A stretch of 64,000 bases of DNA from an uncultured Eubacteriales bacterium (GCA_900548005.1 URIZ01000001.1:124001-188000); one strand, 5' to 3'; counted from the stretch's first letter, positions 17,226 to 26,045 are shown. Notes: generated by a model not told the origin, from the sequence alone. Translations and numbers: made by a program.

Positions 17226-18155
17226 ATGCTCACCATAGGCGACGTACAACTGAAAAACAATTTGGTCTTTGCGCCAATTGCCGGCTTCTCCGAAGTCGGT
17301 TTTCGTCATCTATGCGCAAAATACGGCGCAGGGCTGACGTACACCGAGCTTGTCAGCGCAAAAGGTCTTGTCTACGGCAACAAAGGCACGGAAGAATTGC
17401 TCGCCACCACGGATATAGAAACTCCGTGCGCCGTGCAGATTTTCGGCAGCGATCCCGAGTTTATGTACAAAGCCGCAAAAGACGACAGACTTGCCAAATT
17501 TGACATCATCGACATCAATATGGGCTGTCCCGTCAAGAAAGTTTTCGGCAACGGCGACGGCAGCGCGCTTATGAAAGATCCTATGCTCATCACCGAAATC
17601 GTGCAGGCGGTCAAGGAAGGCGGCCGCCGTTCCGTAACCGTGAAAATGCGCGCAGGCATCGAAATCGGAAAACCGCTCGCAGTCGAATGTACGCTTGCCG
17701 CTCAAAAAGGCGGAGCGAGCGCAGTCACGGTTCATGCAAGGTATCGCGAACAATATTACAGCGGCGAATGTGACCACACGATAACAAAAGCCGTCAAGGA
17801 CGCGCTTGACATTCCCGTCATCGCCAACGGCGACATCGTGGATAGGCAATCGCTTGACAAGGTTGCGGCAATTACGGGTGCGGACGGATTTATGATCGGG
17901 CGCGGCGCGCTCGGAAAGCCGTGGATTTTTGCCGAGCTTCAAGGCAAGGACGATTCGCATGATATAAAGTCGCTCATATTGGAGCATATCGAAGTGCTAA
18001 GAAGATTTATGCCCGACTTCACGGTGGCAAACGTCATGAAACTACAACTTTGCTATTACGCTCGCGGCGGTCGCAACGCAAAAGCCGTGCGAGTTGAGAT
18101 TGGCAAAGCAAAATCTCTTGACGACACGTTTAGGATAATTGACGAGTTGTTTTGA
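17226..18155 (+). CDS. dusB: tRNA-dihydrouridine synthase (DusB type)
   Basis: 309 residues, TIM-barrel FMN enzyme reducing uridine in the tRNA D-loop. Seen: APIAGFSEVGFR at the N-terminus, MGCPVKKV with the catalytic cysteine near residue 100, VHARYREQYYSG, and the phosphate-binding late strands (GADGFMIGRGALGKPWIF). It begins 15 nt after mazG with a poor RBS, which suggests it is read from the spoVT transcript. Confidence 0.93.
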   Translation: MLTIGDVQLKNNLVFAPIAGFSEVGFRHLCAKYGAGLTYTELVSAKGLVYGNKGTEELLATTDIETPCAVQIFGSDPEFMYKAAKDDRLAKFDIIDINMGCPVKKVFGNGDGSALMKDPMLITEIVQAVKEGGRRSVTVKMRAGIEIGKPLAVECTLAAQKGGASAVTVHARYREQYYSGECDHTITKAVKDALDIPVIANGDIVDRQSLDKVAAITGADGFMIGRGALGKPWIFAELQGKDDSHDIKSLILEHIEVLRRFMPDFTVANVMKLQLCYYARGGRNAKAVRVEIGKAKSLDDTFRIIDELF

Positions 18156-18255
18156 TACTATGCAAAAAAACGTGCGATTTGTCGCAGACAACATCGGCGC
18201 GTTCATCGTTTGAAAAACACGTGAGCAAATAGAAAGTAGGACAAAAGGAAAGAAA

Positions 18256-18810
18256 ATGGCATTCAACATAGTTTTGGTAGAACCGGAAATTCCGCAAAAC
18301 ACGGGCAACATCGTGCGAACAGCCGCCGCAACAGGCTGCAAGGTGCATATCGTAAAACCCATCGGCTTTGACATCAGCGACAAAGCGTTGAAACGCGCGG
18401 GGCTTGACTATTGGCATTTGACGGATTTTATAGTTTATGAAAATCTCGAAGAGTTCTTTGAAAAGAACGCGCAAGGGCGAGTGCATAAGGACGAGAGTGG
18501 CAATTGGCATTTAGACGGTAACGCAATGGACGGACAAACACCGCATTTCTATTTTTGCTCCACAAAAGCGAGCGTAAGATACGATCAGGCTCATTTTTCG
18601 CCAAACGACTTCTTGTTTTTCGGCAGAGAATCCAAAGGGCTTAGAGAAGATTTGTTGCACGATAATTACGATATGACAATCCGTATTCCGATGGTCAAAG
18701 AGGCAAGATCGCTCAATTTGTCCAATTCGGTTGCAATCGTCGTGTATGAAGGGATGCGTCAACTCGGCTTTGACAACTTGCTTGAACAAGGTCATTTGAC
18801 TCAATTTTAA
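18256..18810 (+). CDS. trmL: tRNA (cytidine/uridine-2'-O-)-methyltransferase TrmL
   Basis: 184 residues, SPOUT-class. Methylates the 2'-O of wobble position 34 of tRNA-Leu species. Motifs: VEPEIPQNTGNIVRT at the start, FFGRESKGL near residue 118, and LNLSNSVAIVVYE forming the knot. It carries AAAGGA before the ATG. A strong terminator follows. The TrmL branch fits by length (about 155 residues plus a 25-residue insertion after residue 75). Confidence 0.92.
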   Translation: MAFNIVLVEPEIPQNTGNIVRTAAATGCKVHIVKPIGFDISDKALKRAGLDYWHLTDFIVYENLEEFFEKNAQGRVHKDESGNWHLDGNAMDGQTPHFYFCSTKASVRYDQAHFSPNDFLFFGRESKGLREDLLHDNYDMTIRIPMVKEARSLNLSNSVAIVVYEGMRQLGFDNLLEQGHLTQF

Positions 18811-18828
18811 GTGCACTGCAAAATTTGA

Positions 18829-18967
18829 ATAAAACACGATAGGTGTTGCAAAATATAGCATTTTGACGGAAAACGGCGAGAAATCGCCGTTTTTCATATA
18901 TTTCTAGCATATATAAAACACGATACATATTTTGTATTCTGCAATAATAACACATATCGTGTTTTAT
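18829..18967. repeat. Three copies of a 13-bp motif around trmL-pgk
   Basis: ATAAAACACGATA occurs at 18829-18841 and 18913-18925, and inverted at 18955-18967. The last two form a long hairpin with 13-bp perfect arms and a 29-nt loop, followed by a T-rich run. The rest of this 361-bp gap holds the trmL terminator and the pgk promoter. Confidence 0.7.
18871..18895 (+). terminator. Terminator of trmL
   Basis: AACGGCGA / TCGCCGTT stem, 4-nt loop, then TTTTT. Confidence 0.85.
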
Positions 18968-19066
18968 CTTTTTGCGCTTTTGCCGATTTTGAAAATCCGC
19001 TCAAAAATCCGCCTTGCAAAAATTGCAACAATGCAACGGAGAAATGCGGCAGTTTGGCAAATTCTA

Positions 19067-19095
19067 TTGTAATTTTTGCGCGCGTGTGATATACT
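19067..19095 (+). promoter_or_regulatory. Promoter of pgk
   Basis: TTGTAA, 17-nt spacer, TATACT, about 75 nt before the pgk start. Confidence 0.65.
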
Positions 19096-19171
19096 ACTAT
19101 CGCTAAAAATGTATTGATATAATACCTTTTGGCTCAAAATCGTAATTTTATTTTCTTAAAGGAGAATATCT

Positions 19172-20488
19172 ATGGCAAAAATGACAATCCGCGACGTAGA
19201 CGTCAAAGGCAAAAAGTGTTTGGTGCGTTGTGACTTCAACGTGCCGATGGTTGACGGTGTTATCACCGACGAGAACCGCATCAACGGCGCTCTTCCCACC
19301 ATCCAATATCTCGTTGATCACGGCGCAAAAGTGATCCTTTGCTCGCACATGGGCAAGCCTCACAACATCTTCACGGAAGGTTTCGGCCTCAACAAGAAGG
19401 AAAAGAAGGCTGTTGAAGCTCTTCCCGAATCCGAGCAAGCGGCTGCAAAAGCAGAATATATTGCAAAAGCTCTCAAAAACGATCAAAAGAAATTCACTCT
19501 CAAGCCCGTTGCGGACAAACTCGCCGAGCATTTCCCCGGCAAAGTCACATTTGCAACCGATTTGGTTGGCGAAGACGCTCACAACAAAGTTGCCGCTCTC
19601 AAAGACGGCGAGATTGTTTTGCTTGAAAACACTCGTTTCTATGCAGGCGAAGAGAAGAACAGTGAAGACCTTTGCAGACAACTTGCAGACTTCTGCGACA
19701 TCTATGTCAACGACGCATTCGGCACGGCTCACCGCGCTCACGCAACCACCGCAGGTATCGTTCAATACGGTTTCGCGCCCGTGGCTGTGAGCGGTTTCCT
19801 TATCGAAAAAGAGCTCAAATTCCTTGGCAATGCAATCGAACACCCCGTTCGTCCGTTCGTTGCGATTCTCGGCGGCGCAAAAGTTGCCGACAAGCTCAAC
19901 GTCATCGACAATCTTCTCAACAAATGCGACACGCTCATCATCGGCGGTGGCATGGCATACACCTTCATCAAGGCTCAAGGCGGCAGCGTCGGTCTTTCTC
20001 TCGTTGACGATGAAAAGATCGATTATTGCAACACCATGCTCGCAAAGGCAAAAGAGCTCGGTAAGACCATTTATCTTCCCGTTGACACCGCAACTTGCGC
20101 AGGTTTCCCCGATCCTATCGACGCACACGTTGACATCGAATATTGCCCCAGCGACGCAATCCCCGCCGACCGCGAAGGTCTTGACATCGGCCCCAAGACG
20201 CAAGAGCTCTTTGCTCAAGCCGTCAAGTCCGCAAAGACTGTCGTTTGGAACGGTCCTATGGGCGTTTTTGAAAATCCGCAACTCGCAGCCGGCACGAACG
20301 CCGTTGCAAAAGCCATGGCAGAAACCGACGCAACCACGATCATCGGCGGTGGCGACTCCGCAGCAGCCGTTGCTCAACTCGGCTATGCCGACAAGATGAC
20401 TCACATCTCAACCGGTGGCGGCGCATCCTTGGAATTCCTTGAAGGTAAGGTTCTGCCCGGCATCGCCTGCCTCAACGACAAGCACTAA
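19172..20488 (+). CDS. pgk: Phosphoglycerate kinase
   Basis: 438 residues. Transfers phosphate from 1,3-bisphosphoglycerate to ADP in glycolysis. N-terminal substrate loop RCDFNVPMVDG, AFGTAHRAHATT, and C-terminal nucleotide site GGGDSAAAV are present. It is about 40 residues longer than the usual 395-400. The extra stretch lies after the SHMGKPH motif (about residues 70-110, charged, Lys/Glu/Ala-rich) before the conserved ...KPVADKLAEHFPGKV. It has a strong RBS (AAAGGAG). Its last codons form one arm of a palindromic element. tpiA and gpmI follow. Confidence 0.96.
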   Translation: MAKMTIRDVDVKGKKCLVRCDFNVPMVDGVITDENRINGALPTIQYLVDHGAKVILCSHMGKPHNIFTEGFGLNKKEKKAVEALPESEQAAAKAEYIAKALKNDQKKFTLKPVADKLAEHFPGKVTFATDLVGEDAHNKVAALKDGEIVLLENTRFYAGEEKNSEDLCRQLADFCDIYVNDAFGTAHRAHATTAGIVQYGFAPVAVSGFLIEKELKFLGNAIEHPVRPFVAILGGAKVADKLNVIDNLLNKCDTLIIGGGMAYTFIKAQGGSVGLSLVDDEKIDYCNTMLAKAKELGKTIYLPVDTATCAGFPDPIDAHVDIEYCPSDAIPADREGLDIGPKTQELFAQAVKSAKTVVWNGPMGVFENPQLAAGTNAVAKAMAETDATTIIGGGDSAAAVAQLGYADKMTHISTGGGASLEFLEGKVLPGIACLNDKH

Positions 20489-20601
20489 TCGGCGAACAAC
20501 TGCGTCAAATCGTTTTTTTCGCCCGTCACGTACGCAAAGTACGTTGGGCGGGTGAAAAAAACACTTTTCCTTGTTCTTCATCCGATTATCGCTGTCGTTG
20601 A
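20472..20601 (+). repeat. Palindromic GTAC-core element 1 (pgk 3' end)
   Basis: 130-nt nested palindrome. TCAACGACA in the pgk codons pairs with 20593-20601. TAATCGG, which includes the stop, pairs with 20582-20588. GAACAA pairs with 20571-20576. A 13-bp stem follows (TTTTTTTCGCCCG / CGGGTGAAAAAAA). The core is TCACGTAC-GCAAA-GTACGTTGGG at 20526-20548. The same core recurs at 20.7, 23.26, 42.92 and 43.05 kb. Confidence 0.8.
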
Positions 20602-20656
20602 CACGTGACAATATGAAGGGACAGAACATTCAATTTTCGCAATCGTTCGACAAGCA

Positions 20657-20763
20657 CTAATCGGCGAACAACTGTGTTAAATCAGTTTTTTCACTCGTCA
20701 CGTACGACAAGTACGTTGGGCGAGTGAAAAAAGCAGCTTTTCCTTGTTCTTCATCAGATTAGC
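20657..20763 (+). repeat. Palindromic GTAC-core element 2, tandem copy
   Basis: Second copy 172 bp after the first, and it repeats GACAAGCACTAATCGGCGAA from the pgk end. The inner 12-bp stem (TTTTTTCACTCG / CGAGTGAAAAAA) is perfect although it differs from copy 1 at paired positions. The outermost arm is degraded. Confidence 0.78.
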
Positions 20764-20839
20764 GCGTGCGTTTTATACCTAGCGGAATAGGACGGAACAA
20801 AGGAAAAAACATATTGAAAATAAATTTTTGGAGTATATT

Positions 20840-21589
20840 ATGAGAAAACCCATTATTGCAGGCAACTGGAAAATGAACAACACCATCGCTGACACAAAAG
20901 CACTTATCACCGATCTTGCTCCGCTCGTCAAAGACGCGGCTTGTGACGTGGTTATCTGCACTCCGTACACCGATTTGGCAACTGCGGTTGAAATGACCAA
21001 AGGCACAAACATCCATGTCGGCGCAGAAAACGTGCACTGGGCAGAAAAAGGTGCTTTCACCGGTGAAATCTCCGCAAAAATGCTTGTGGAACTCGGTGTC
21101 GAATACGTCATCATCGGTCACTCCGAGCGTCGTCAATACTTTGGCGAAACCGATCAAACCGTCAATGCTCGCGCAAAGGCTGCTTTGGCTGCAGGGCTCA
21201 AACCCATCATCTGTGTGGGTGAAACTCTCGAAGAGAGAGAAGGCGGCAAGGTTGAAGAAGTGCTTGTCCGTCAAACCAAGGGCGCATTCGAAGGCATCGA
21301 CAAAGACGATCTCGACAACGTTGTCATCGCATACGAACCCGTTTGGGCAATCGGCACCGGCAAGACTGCAACCGCAGAAGTTGCAAACGAAACCATCGCA
21401 ATCATCCGCAACACCATGGCAGAGCTTTATTGCCCCAAGTGCGCAGAAAACCGCGTCCGCATCCAATACGGCGGCAGCATGAACCCCAAGAACGTTAAAG
21501 AACTCATGGCTATGCCTGAAATCGACGGCGGTCTTATCGGCGGCGCATCGTTGAAAGCAGTTGACTTCTCACAAGTCGTAAACTACTAA
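20840..21589 (+). CDS. tpiA: Triosephosphate isomerase
   Basis: 249 residues, full length. Interconverts dihydroxyacetone phosphate and glyceraldehyde 3-phosphate. Seen: AGNWKMN with the catalytic lysine, IIGHSERR with the catalytic histidine, AYEPVWAIGTGKTA with the catalytic glutamate and loop 6, and YGGSMNPKN with the phosphate loop. The ATG at 20840 follows GGAG by 7 nt. The two palindromic elements separate it from pgk. Confidence 0.97.
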   Translation: MRKPIIAGNWKMNNTIADTKALITDLAPLVKDAACDVVICTPYTDLATAVEMTKGTNIHVGAENVHWAEKGAFTGEISAKMLVELGVEYVIIGHSERRQYFGETDQTVNARAKAALAAGLKPIICVGETLEEREGGKVEEVLVRQTKGAFEGIDKDDLDNVVIAYEPVWAIGTGKTATAEVANETIAIIRNTMAELYCPKCAENRVRIQYGGSMNPKNVKELMAMPEIDGGLIGGASLKAVDFSQVVNY

Positions 21590-21598
21590 AAATCAATC

Positions 21599-21635
21599 AT
21601 CTAACCGCCCAAATTTTACGGACGGTTAGATTTTT
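21599..21635 (+). terminator. Hairpin/terminator between tpiA and gpmI
   Basis: ATCTAACCG / CGGTTAGAT stem followed by TTTTT. The gpmI RBS begins right after, so partial read-through is likely. Confidence 0.65.
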
Positions 21636-21650
21636 CAAAAGGAAAATAAT

Positions 21651-23216
21651 ATGAAAAAACTTGTTTTAGTCGTTATGGACGGCGTTGGCAAGTCCAAGAC
21701 GGGACTCGGCGATGCCGTAACTTTGGCAAACACTCCGACGCTTGACGCTCTTCTCAAAGAATGCCCCAACACCTACATCAAGGCGCACGGCACGGCGGTC
21801 GGTCTTCCCAGCGACGACGATATGGGCAACAGTGAAGTCGGTCACAACGCGCTCGGTTGCGGTCAAGTCTATTCGCAAGGCGCAAAACTCGTTGAAGAAG
21901 CAATCGAAAGCGGCGATATTTTCAATTCTGCCGCATGGAAAGAGCTCAAAGACAACTGCGTTGCCAACTCGTCCACGATGCACTTCATCGGCTTGCTCTC
22001 GGACGGCAACGTGCACAGCAACATCGGTCACCTTATCGCTCTTGTCAAGGGCGCAAAGGAAAGCGGCGTAAAGCACGTTCGCATCCACGTTTTGCTTGAC
22101 GGCAGAGATGTCCCCGCAACAAGTGCGCTCGTGTATGTCGATATGCTCGAATCCGCTCTCAAACAGCTCAACGACGACAACTTTGACGCATGCATCGCAA
22201 GCGGCGGTGGCAGAATGGTCATCACTATGGACAGATATTTCGCAAACTGGGATATGGTCAAACAAGGCTTCTACACCCACGTTTACGGACATGGTAGAGG
22301 CTTTGCATCCGCAACGGACGCAATCGAAACCTACCGCGCGGAAAATCCCGGCGTCATCGACCAAGATTTGCCCGCATTTGTCATCGTCAAGGACGGCAAG
22401 CCCGTCGGCGCAATGCACGACAACGACAGCGTCATCCTTTTCAACTTCCGCGGCGACCGCGCAATCGAAATCTCTATGGCGTTTGACAATGACGATTTCA
22501 GCGGCTTTGATCGCGGAAATATGCCCAAAGTGCTTTACGCAGGTATGCTTCAATACGACGGCGATTTGCATCTCCCCAAGAGATTCCTTGTCGAGCCGCC
22601 GCAAATCAAATATACGCTCAGCGAATTTCTCGTCAACCATGGCGTGAAGTCCTACGCTGTGTCCGAAACGCAAAAGTACGGCCACGTCACGTATTTCTGG
22701 AACGGCAACCGCTCCGAAAAATTCAGTGACGCTCTCGAAGTGTGGGAAGAAGTCCCCTCCGACAAAGTGTCCTTCGATCAACGTCCGTGGATGAAGTCCG
22801 CAGAAGTCACCGACAAGGTCATCGACGCGATCGAATCCGATGAGTACGGATTTATCCGCTGCAACTATCCAAACGGTGATATGGTCGGTCACACCGGCAA
22901 TCTCGATGCCACAATCATCGGTGTCGAGGCAGTGGATCTCGCTCTTGCAAGACTCCTTCCCGTCATCAAGAAAAACGACTATGCTCTCATCGTCACCGCC
23001 GATCACGGCAACGCCGACGAGATGCTCGAAAAGAACAAAAAAGGTCAAGTTGCCGTGCGTACCGCGCACTCGCTCAACCCCGTTCCTTTCATCGTCTACA
23101 ACTATGATTGCACCATCGCCGACGGCTCTTTCGGACTTTCCGATGTAGCCGCAACGGCAGTGAAGATTATGGGGTTTGAGCCGGATGCTCACTGGGACCC
23201 GTCCATAATCCGCTAA
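21651..23216 (+). CDS. gpmI: Phosphoglycerate mutase, 2,3-bisphosphoglycerate-independent
   Basis: 521 residues, alkaline-phosphatase fold, Mn-dependent. Isomerises 3- and 2-phosphoglycerate. Metal and catalytic motifs are visible: VVMDGVGKSK at the start, DDDMGNSEVGHNALG with the phospho-serine, VLLDGRDVPATSA, FNFRGDRAIE, and VTADHGNADEM near the end. It is a somewhat divergent branch (GVGKSKTGLGDAV instead of the more common GWGYR...). RBS AAAGGA before the ATG. Its final codons pair with downstream DNA in a palindromic element. Confidence 0.95.
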   Translation: MKKLVLVVMDGVGKSKTGLGDAVTLANTPTLDALLKECPNTYIKAHGTAVGLPSDDDMGNSEVGHNALGCGQVYSQGAKLVEEAIESGDIFNSAAWKELKDNCVANSSTMHFIGLLSDGNVHSNIGHLIALVKGAKESGVKHVRIHVLLDGRDVPATSALVYVDMLESALKQLNDDNFDACIASGGGRMVITMDRYFANWDMVKQGFYTHVYGHGRGFASATDAIETYRAENPGVIDQDLPAFVIVKDGKPVGAMHDNDSVILFNFRGDRAIEISMAFDNDDFSGFDRGNMPKVLYAGMLQYDGDLHLPKRFLVEPPQIKYTLSEFLVNHGVKSYAVSETQKYGHVTYFWNGNRSEKFSDALEVWEEVPSDKVSFDQRPWMKSAEVTDKVIDAIESDEYGFIRCNYPNGDMVGHTGNLDATIIGVEAVDLALARLLPVIKKNDYALIVTADHGNADEMLEKNKKGQVAVRTAHSLNPVPFIVYNYDCTIADGSFGLSDVAATAVKIMGFEPDAHWDPSIIR

Positions 23217-23329
23217 ATCGCGAATAGCATCGGCAAAGCCCCTTGCCCATCAACTCATGTACGATTTGTACATTAGGGTTGCTGTTCAAGGGGCTTTTTC
23301 TTGCTCTTCATCGATTTATCGGATTATGG
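23203..23329 (+). repeat. Palindromic GTAC-core element 3 (gpmI 3' end)
   Basis: 127-nt nested palindrome. CCATAATCCG inside the last gpmI codons pairs perfectly with 23320-23329. TAAATCG (stop included) pairs with 23312-23318. GAATAGCA pairs nearly with 23302-23309. AAAGCCCCTTG pairs with 23287-23297. The core is CAACTCATGTAC-GATTT-GTACATTAGGGTTG. The inner stem plus TTTTT can also terminate transcription. Confidence 0.82.
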
Positions 23330-23390
23330 CGTATATATAATTTTTGCGTTATTTTTCTGATTGCGGATTATGGGGGCTTAAAACAATTTT

Positions 23391-23663
23391 GTCATTGCGA
23401 GCCGACTTGTTCGGCGTGGCAATCTCGCGGTAGCGGAATGATGTGAAATGACATATATATAGTGCTGTTTCGTTTCCACGAGATTCTTCGACTACGCTCA
23501 GAATGACACGGAAAATTTGATAATTGTCGATTTTTCCAAATCGGGTGTGGGTGTCCCACCCAACTGTCATGTTGAGCATAGTCGAAACATCCAGCCGCAA
23601 GGCGCATATCTTGTTTTTTCTTTTCGCTACGCTAGATTCTTCGATGCTCTCAGAATGACACGG
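23391..23663. repeat. Cluster of short dispersed repeats
   Basis: Gene-free. GTCATTGCGAGCCGACTTG... spans 23391-23428. A unit of the type AGATTCTTCGACTACGCTCAGAATGACA lies at about 23481-23508, with diverged copies at 23633-23661 and, inverted, at 23564-23592. TCGGGTGTGGGTGTCCCACC starts at 23541 and is matched in inverse orientation at 43563-43587. Such motifs are familiar dispersed repeats in bacterial genomes. Confidence 0.7.
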
Positions 23664-23751
23664 AATATTGGAATTTTACCGCTTAAAGCAAGCGATGCCG
23701 TTGCCGCGATGACGGCTTTTGTTCATTATTCATTATTTATTACTAATTAAG

Positions 23752-23783
23752 TAAAAAAACACACTCAGTTAAGTGTGTTTTTT
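23752..23783 (-). terminator. Terminator of the CPA2 antiporter gene
   Basis: AAAAACACACT / AGTGTGTTTTT stem with a 6-nt loop. Read on the minus strand it ends in a T-run. The A-run on the other side makes it bidirectional in principle. Confidence 0.8.
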
Positions 23784-23807
23784 GTGTGTTTAGAATATCC
23801 CAAAAAC

Positions 23808-25208
23808 TTATTTTTCGTCGTTTTTGAGCGTTGAATCGTCTTGCGATTGATTGGATAAATCGGAAGTGGCTGACGTGGTGTTGTCGGTGGGAGTTCCGTT
23901 CGGGCTGTCCGAAATAGTGGGGGCTTGCGAGCCGTTTGAGCCGTCCGACAGGGCGGGGGTGAGCGGTTGATTGAGCACGGTGTCCGGTAGTTCCTTGCGA
24001 TAGGAAAGCTTCAAGAGCAAGGGGGTGAGCAAGGACGATACGATGATGAGAATAAGCACGAAGGGCATAATCGAGTCGTCCACGATGCCGCTGTCCACGC
24101 CTTTCTGGGTGCAAACGAGCACGACTTCCGCTCTTGCCATCATACCGATGCCGACTCTGAGGCTGTCCTTGAAAGAGTATTTGCACGATAGTGCGCCAAG
24201 ACCGCAACCGAGCACTTTGCCCACAAGACCTGCTGCTATGAAAGCAAAGCCGAAGCCTACGATGTGGGGGCTGATGCCTGTGAAGTTGGCGTTGATGCCG
24301 ATGTTGGCAAAGAACACGGGGGCGAAAATCATGTAGTTGCTCACTTCGACTTTTCTGTCGATATAGCCCGATTCCGTGAGAGTGGAGAGCATGATACCCG
24401 CAACGTATGCGCCCGTGATATCCGCAACGCCGAACCATTCTTCTGCCGCATAGGCGAAAAGGAAGCACATTGCAAAGCCGATGATGGGGATACGTCTGTG
24501 GTGTTCGGGGTGGCGTTTGAGATAGTGTTTCAAGCAAAAGTGCGCCACGACGCCCACAGCGATAGCCGCCGCAAAGAAACCGATCATTTTACCGATTGCG
24601 ATACCCACGCCGCTCAAATCTTCGCCCTTGTCAAGACTTATGAAAAGGGAGAGAAGAATGACGCCGATGATGTCGTCAAGGATAGCAGCGGCGATGATTG
24701 AAGTGCCGACTTTGGAGTTGATTTTGCCGAGTTCTTTGAGCACTGCGACGGTTATGCTGACGCTGGTTGCGGCAAGGATTGCGCCGTAGAACAGGTTGGT
24801 GATGACTTGGTGCTGGCTCATATTGACGAAACCGCCGTTGAAAGCCGCCGACACGATGAAACCGAGTCCCACGGGGAAGATGACGCCCAAAGACGTGATG
24901 ATGACGGACGGCAAGCCGCAAGTTTTGAATTGTTTGAGATCTGTTTCAAGACCTGCCGAGAACATGATCAATATCACGCCGATTTTGGCAAGGAAGGAAA
25001 GACCTTCTATCGTATCCTCGGTGAAGATGGTTTGGTTTGGGATGTATTTGATAAATCCGAGCAAAATGCCTGCAATGAGCATGCCCACCACTTGCGGAAG
25101 TCCCAACTTTTTGCCGAGCAAGGCGAAAAACTTGGTTGCGAGCAAGATGAGAGCGAGCGGCAGCAAGATCTCGAAATAGTTTATTTGCGATAGCGATTGA
25201 GCAAACAT
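23808..25208 (-). CDS. CPA2-family cation:proton antiporter (Kef/NapA-like)
   Basis: 466 residues. About 12-13 membrane helices over residues 10-400. Family cues are the N-terminal LPQVVGMLIAGILLG motif and the paired aspartates in AAAILDDIIGVILL (about 170), typical of the ion-binding site in electrogenic CPA2 members. No RCK/TrkA nucleotide domain follows. Instead there is a Ser/Asn/Thr/Asp-rich low-complexity tail (about 410-466). The ion (Na+ or K+) cannot be told. It stands alone with its own promoter and terminator. Confidence 0.88.
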   Translation of the reverse strand: MFAQSLSQINYFEILLPLALILLATKFFALLGKKLGLPQVVGMLIAGILLGFIKYIPNQTIFTEDTIEGLSFLAKIGVILIMFSAGLETDLKQFKTCGLPSVIITSLGVIFPVGLGFIVSAAFNGGFVNMSQHQVITNLFYGAILAATSVSITVAVLKELGKINSKVGTSIIAAAILDDIIGVILLSLFISLDKGEDLSGVGIAIGKMIGFFAAAIAVGVVAHFCLKHYLKRHPEHHRRIPIIGFAMCFLFAYAAEEWFGVADITGAYVAGIMLSTLTESGYIDRKVEVSNYMIFAPVFFANIGINANFTGISPHIVGFGFAFIAAGLVGKVLGCGLGALSCKYSFKDSLRVGIGMMARAEVVLVCTQKGVDSGIVDDSIMPFVLILIIVSSLLTPLLLKLSYRKELPDTVLNQPLTPALSDGSNGSQAPTISDSPNGTPTDNTTSATSDLSNQSQDDSTLKNDEK

Positions 25209-25266
25209 AGTATCATCTCTTTTGCATTTTTCAATGCCGTACTTTTAATATTTTTTTAACTACAAT

Positions 25267-25296
25267 GTTATACGCTCTTTGCGACGATTTCGTCAA
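25267..25296 (-). promoter_or_regulatory. Promoter of the CPA2 antiporter gene
   Basis: Minus strand TTGACG, 18-nt spacer, TATAAC, about 60 nt before the start. Confidence 0.6.
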
Positions 25297-25418
25297 GCGG
25301 TTGATGAAAAGTTGACAGCGAAAATACACACTTCGTCGAATAATTATGCCGATAATGTACGTTTGTAGCGCAAAAACGCGCTTATAAACCCTCGCAAATC
25401 GCAATATTTGGTTTTTAT

Positions 25419-25447
25419 TTGACAAGATTATATATAATTGATAAAAT
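25419..25447 (+). promoter_or_regulatory. Promoter of the ABC-2/Ig-protein operon
   Basis: TTGACA, 17-nt spacer, TAAAAT, about 60 nt before the TTG-started small membrane gene. It is the only strong promoter seen before the whole 25.5-34.8 kb block. Confidence 0.65.
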
Positions 25448-25508
25448 TATAAAGTAAATGCGCAAATCGTATTGACAACACAACACTTGTTTTGCGCAAG
25501 GAGAAGAA

Positions 25509-25934
25509 TTGGATTTTCTATCGTTCCTGACACAAGTGATAGGCTATCTCGTCGGTTTTGCAAAGACGATAGCGGGGCTTGTGGCAATAGCGTTGATATT
25601 TATGCTGATAAGATGTTTGCCAAGTCGAATGCGCGCCTTTGTGTCTACGTGCGCGACTGTGGTGATCACTTTCGCATTGTTCAAAACTTCTGTTGAAAAC
25701 TTCGGATTGTTCGTCGTCAAGACGGCTATCATACATTTGGCAATAGCGGGTATCGTGACGATCACGGTGCTTCGCGTGCTTATAGCAATCGTGGCGTTTT
25801 TGCCGCGCAGATTCGTCCAAGGGCAGACCGTGGCTATCCCAATAGAGATACGGCATCGGCGTCTTGCGTCTTCGAGGCGAAGCATCATCGCGTCCAACGC
25901 GTATTTGCAAACTTCCCCAATCATCATTCAATGA
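25509..25934 (+). CDS. Small membrane protein at the head of the ABC-2 operon (TTG start)
   Basis: 141 residues, function unknown. Three hydrophobic helices (about 8-34, 45-60, 70-95) are followed by a basic Arg-rich C-terminus. The start is TTG at 25509, six nt after AAGGAGA, with a good promoter upstream. Without these signals the frame would be doubtful, since it has no recognisable family. It lies about 110 nt before the ABC ATPase gene in the same direction, so it may be part of that operon. Confidence 0.55.
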   Translation: MDFLSFLTQVIGYLVGFAKTIAGLVAIALIFMLIRCLPSRMRAFVSTCATVVITFALFKTSVENFGLFVVKTAIIHLAIAGIVTITVLRVLIAIVAFLPRRFVQGQTVAIPIEIRHRRLASSRRSIIASNAYLQTSPIIIQ

Positions 25935-26045
25935 GAACTTTTTGACACTCGTGCAAACGGGTGATTTTGACGTGTTGCGCGCGTATGTGCGCACGCGTAT
26001 AAGCATGCTTTACCATGCAAAAATACAACAGGAGATAATTTGATT

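Noticed and set aside
18160..18213. 17-codon ORF between dusB and trmL
   Set aside because: No RBS, too short, and no similarity to anything known to me.
19148..20404. 418-codon open frame antisense to pgk
   Set aside because: Shadow of pgk; no start signals or recognisable domain.
21666..23192. 508-codon open frame antisense to gpmI
   Set aside because: Same shadow pattern; the sense frame has all catalytic motifs.
23720..23750. CATTATTCATTATTTATT tract as a possible CRISPR or iteron
   Set aside because: Simple AT-rich sequence without spacing or spacers; similar tracts occur at 43.09 kb.
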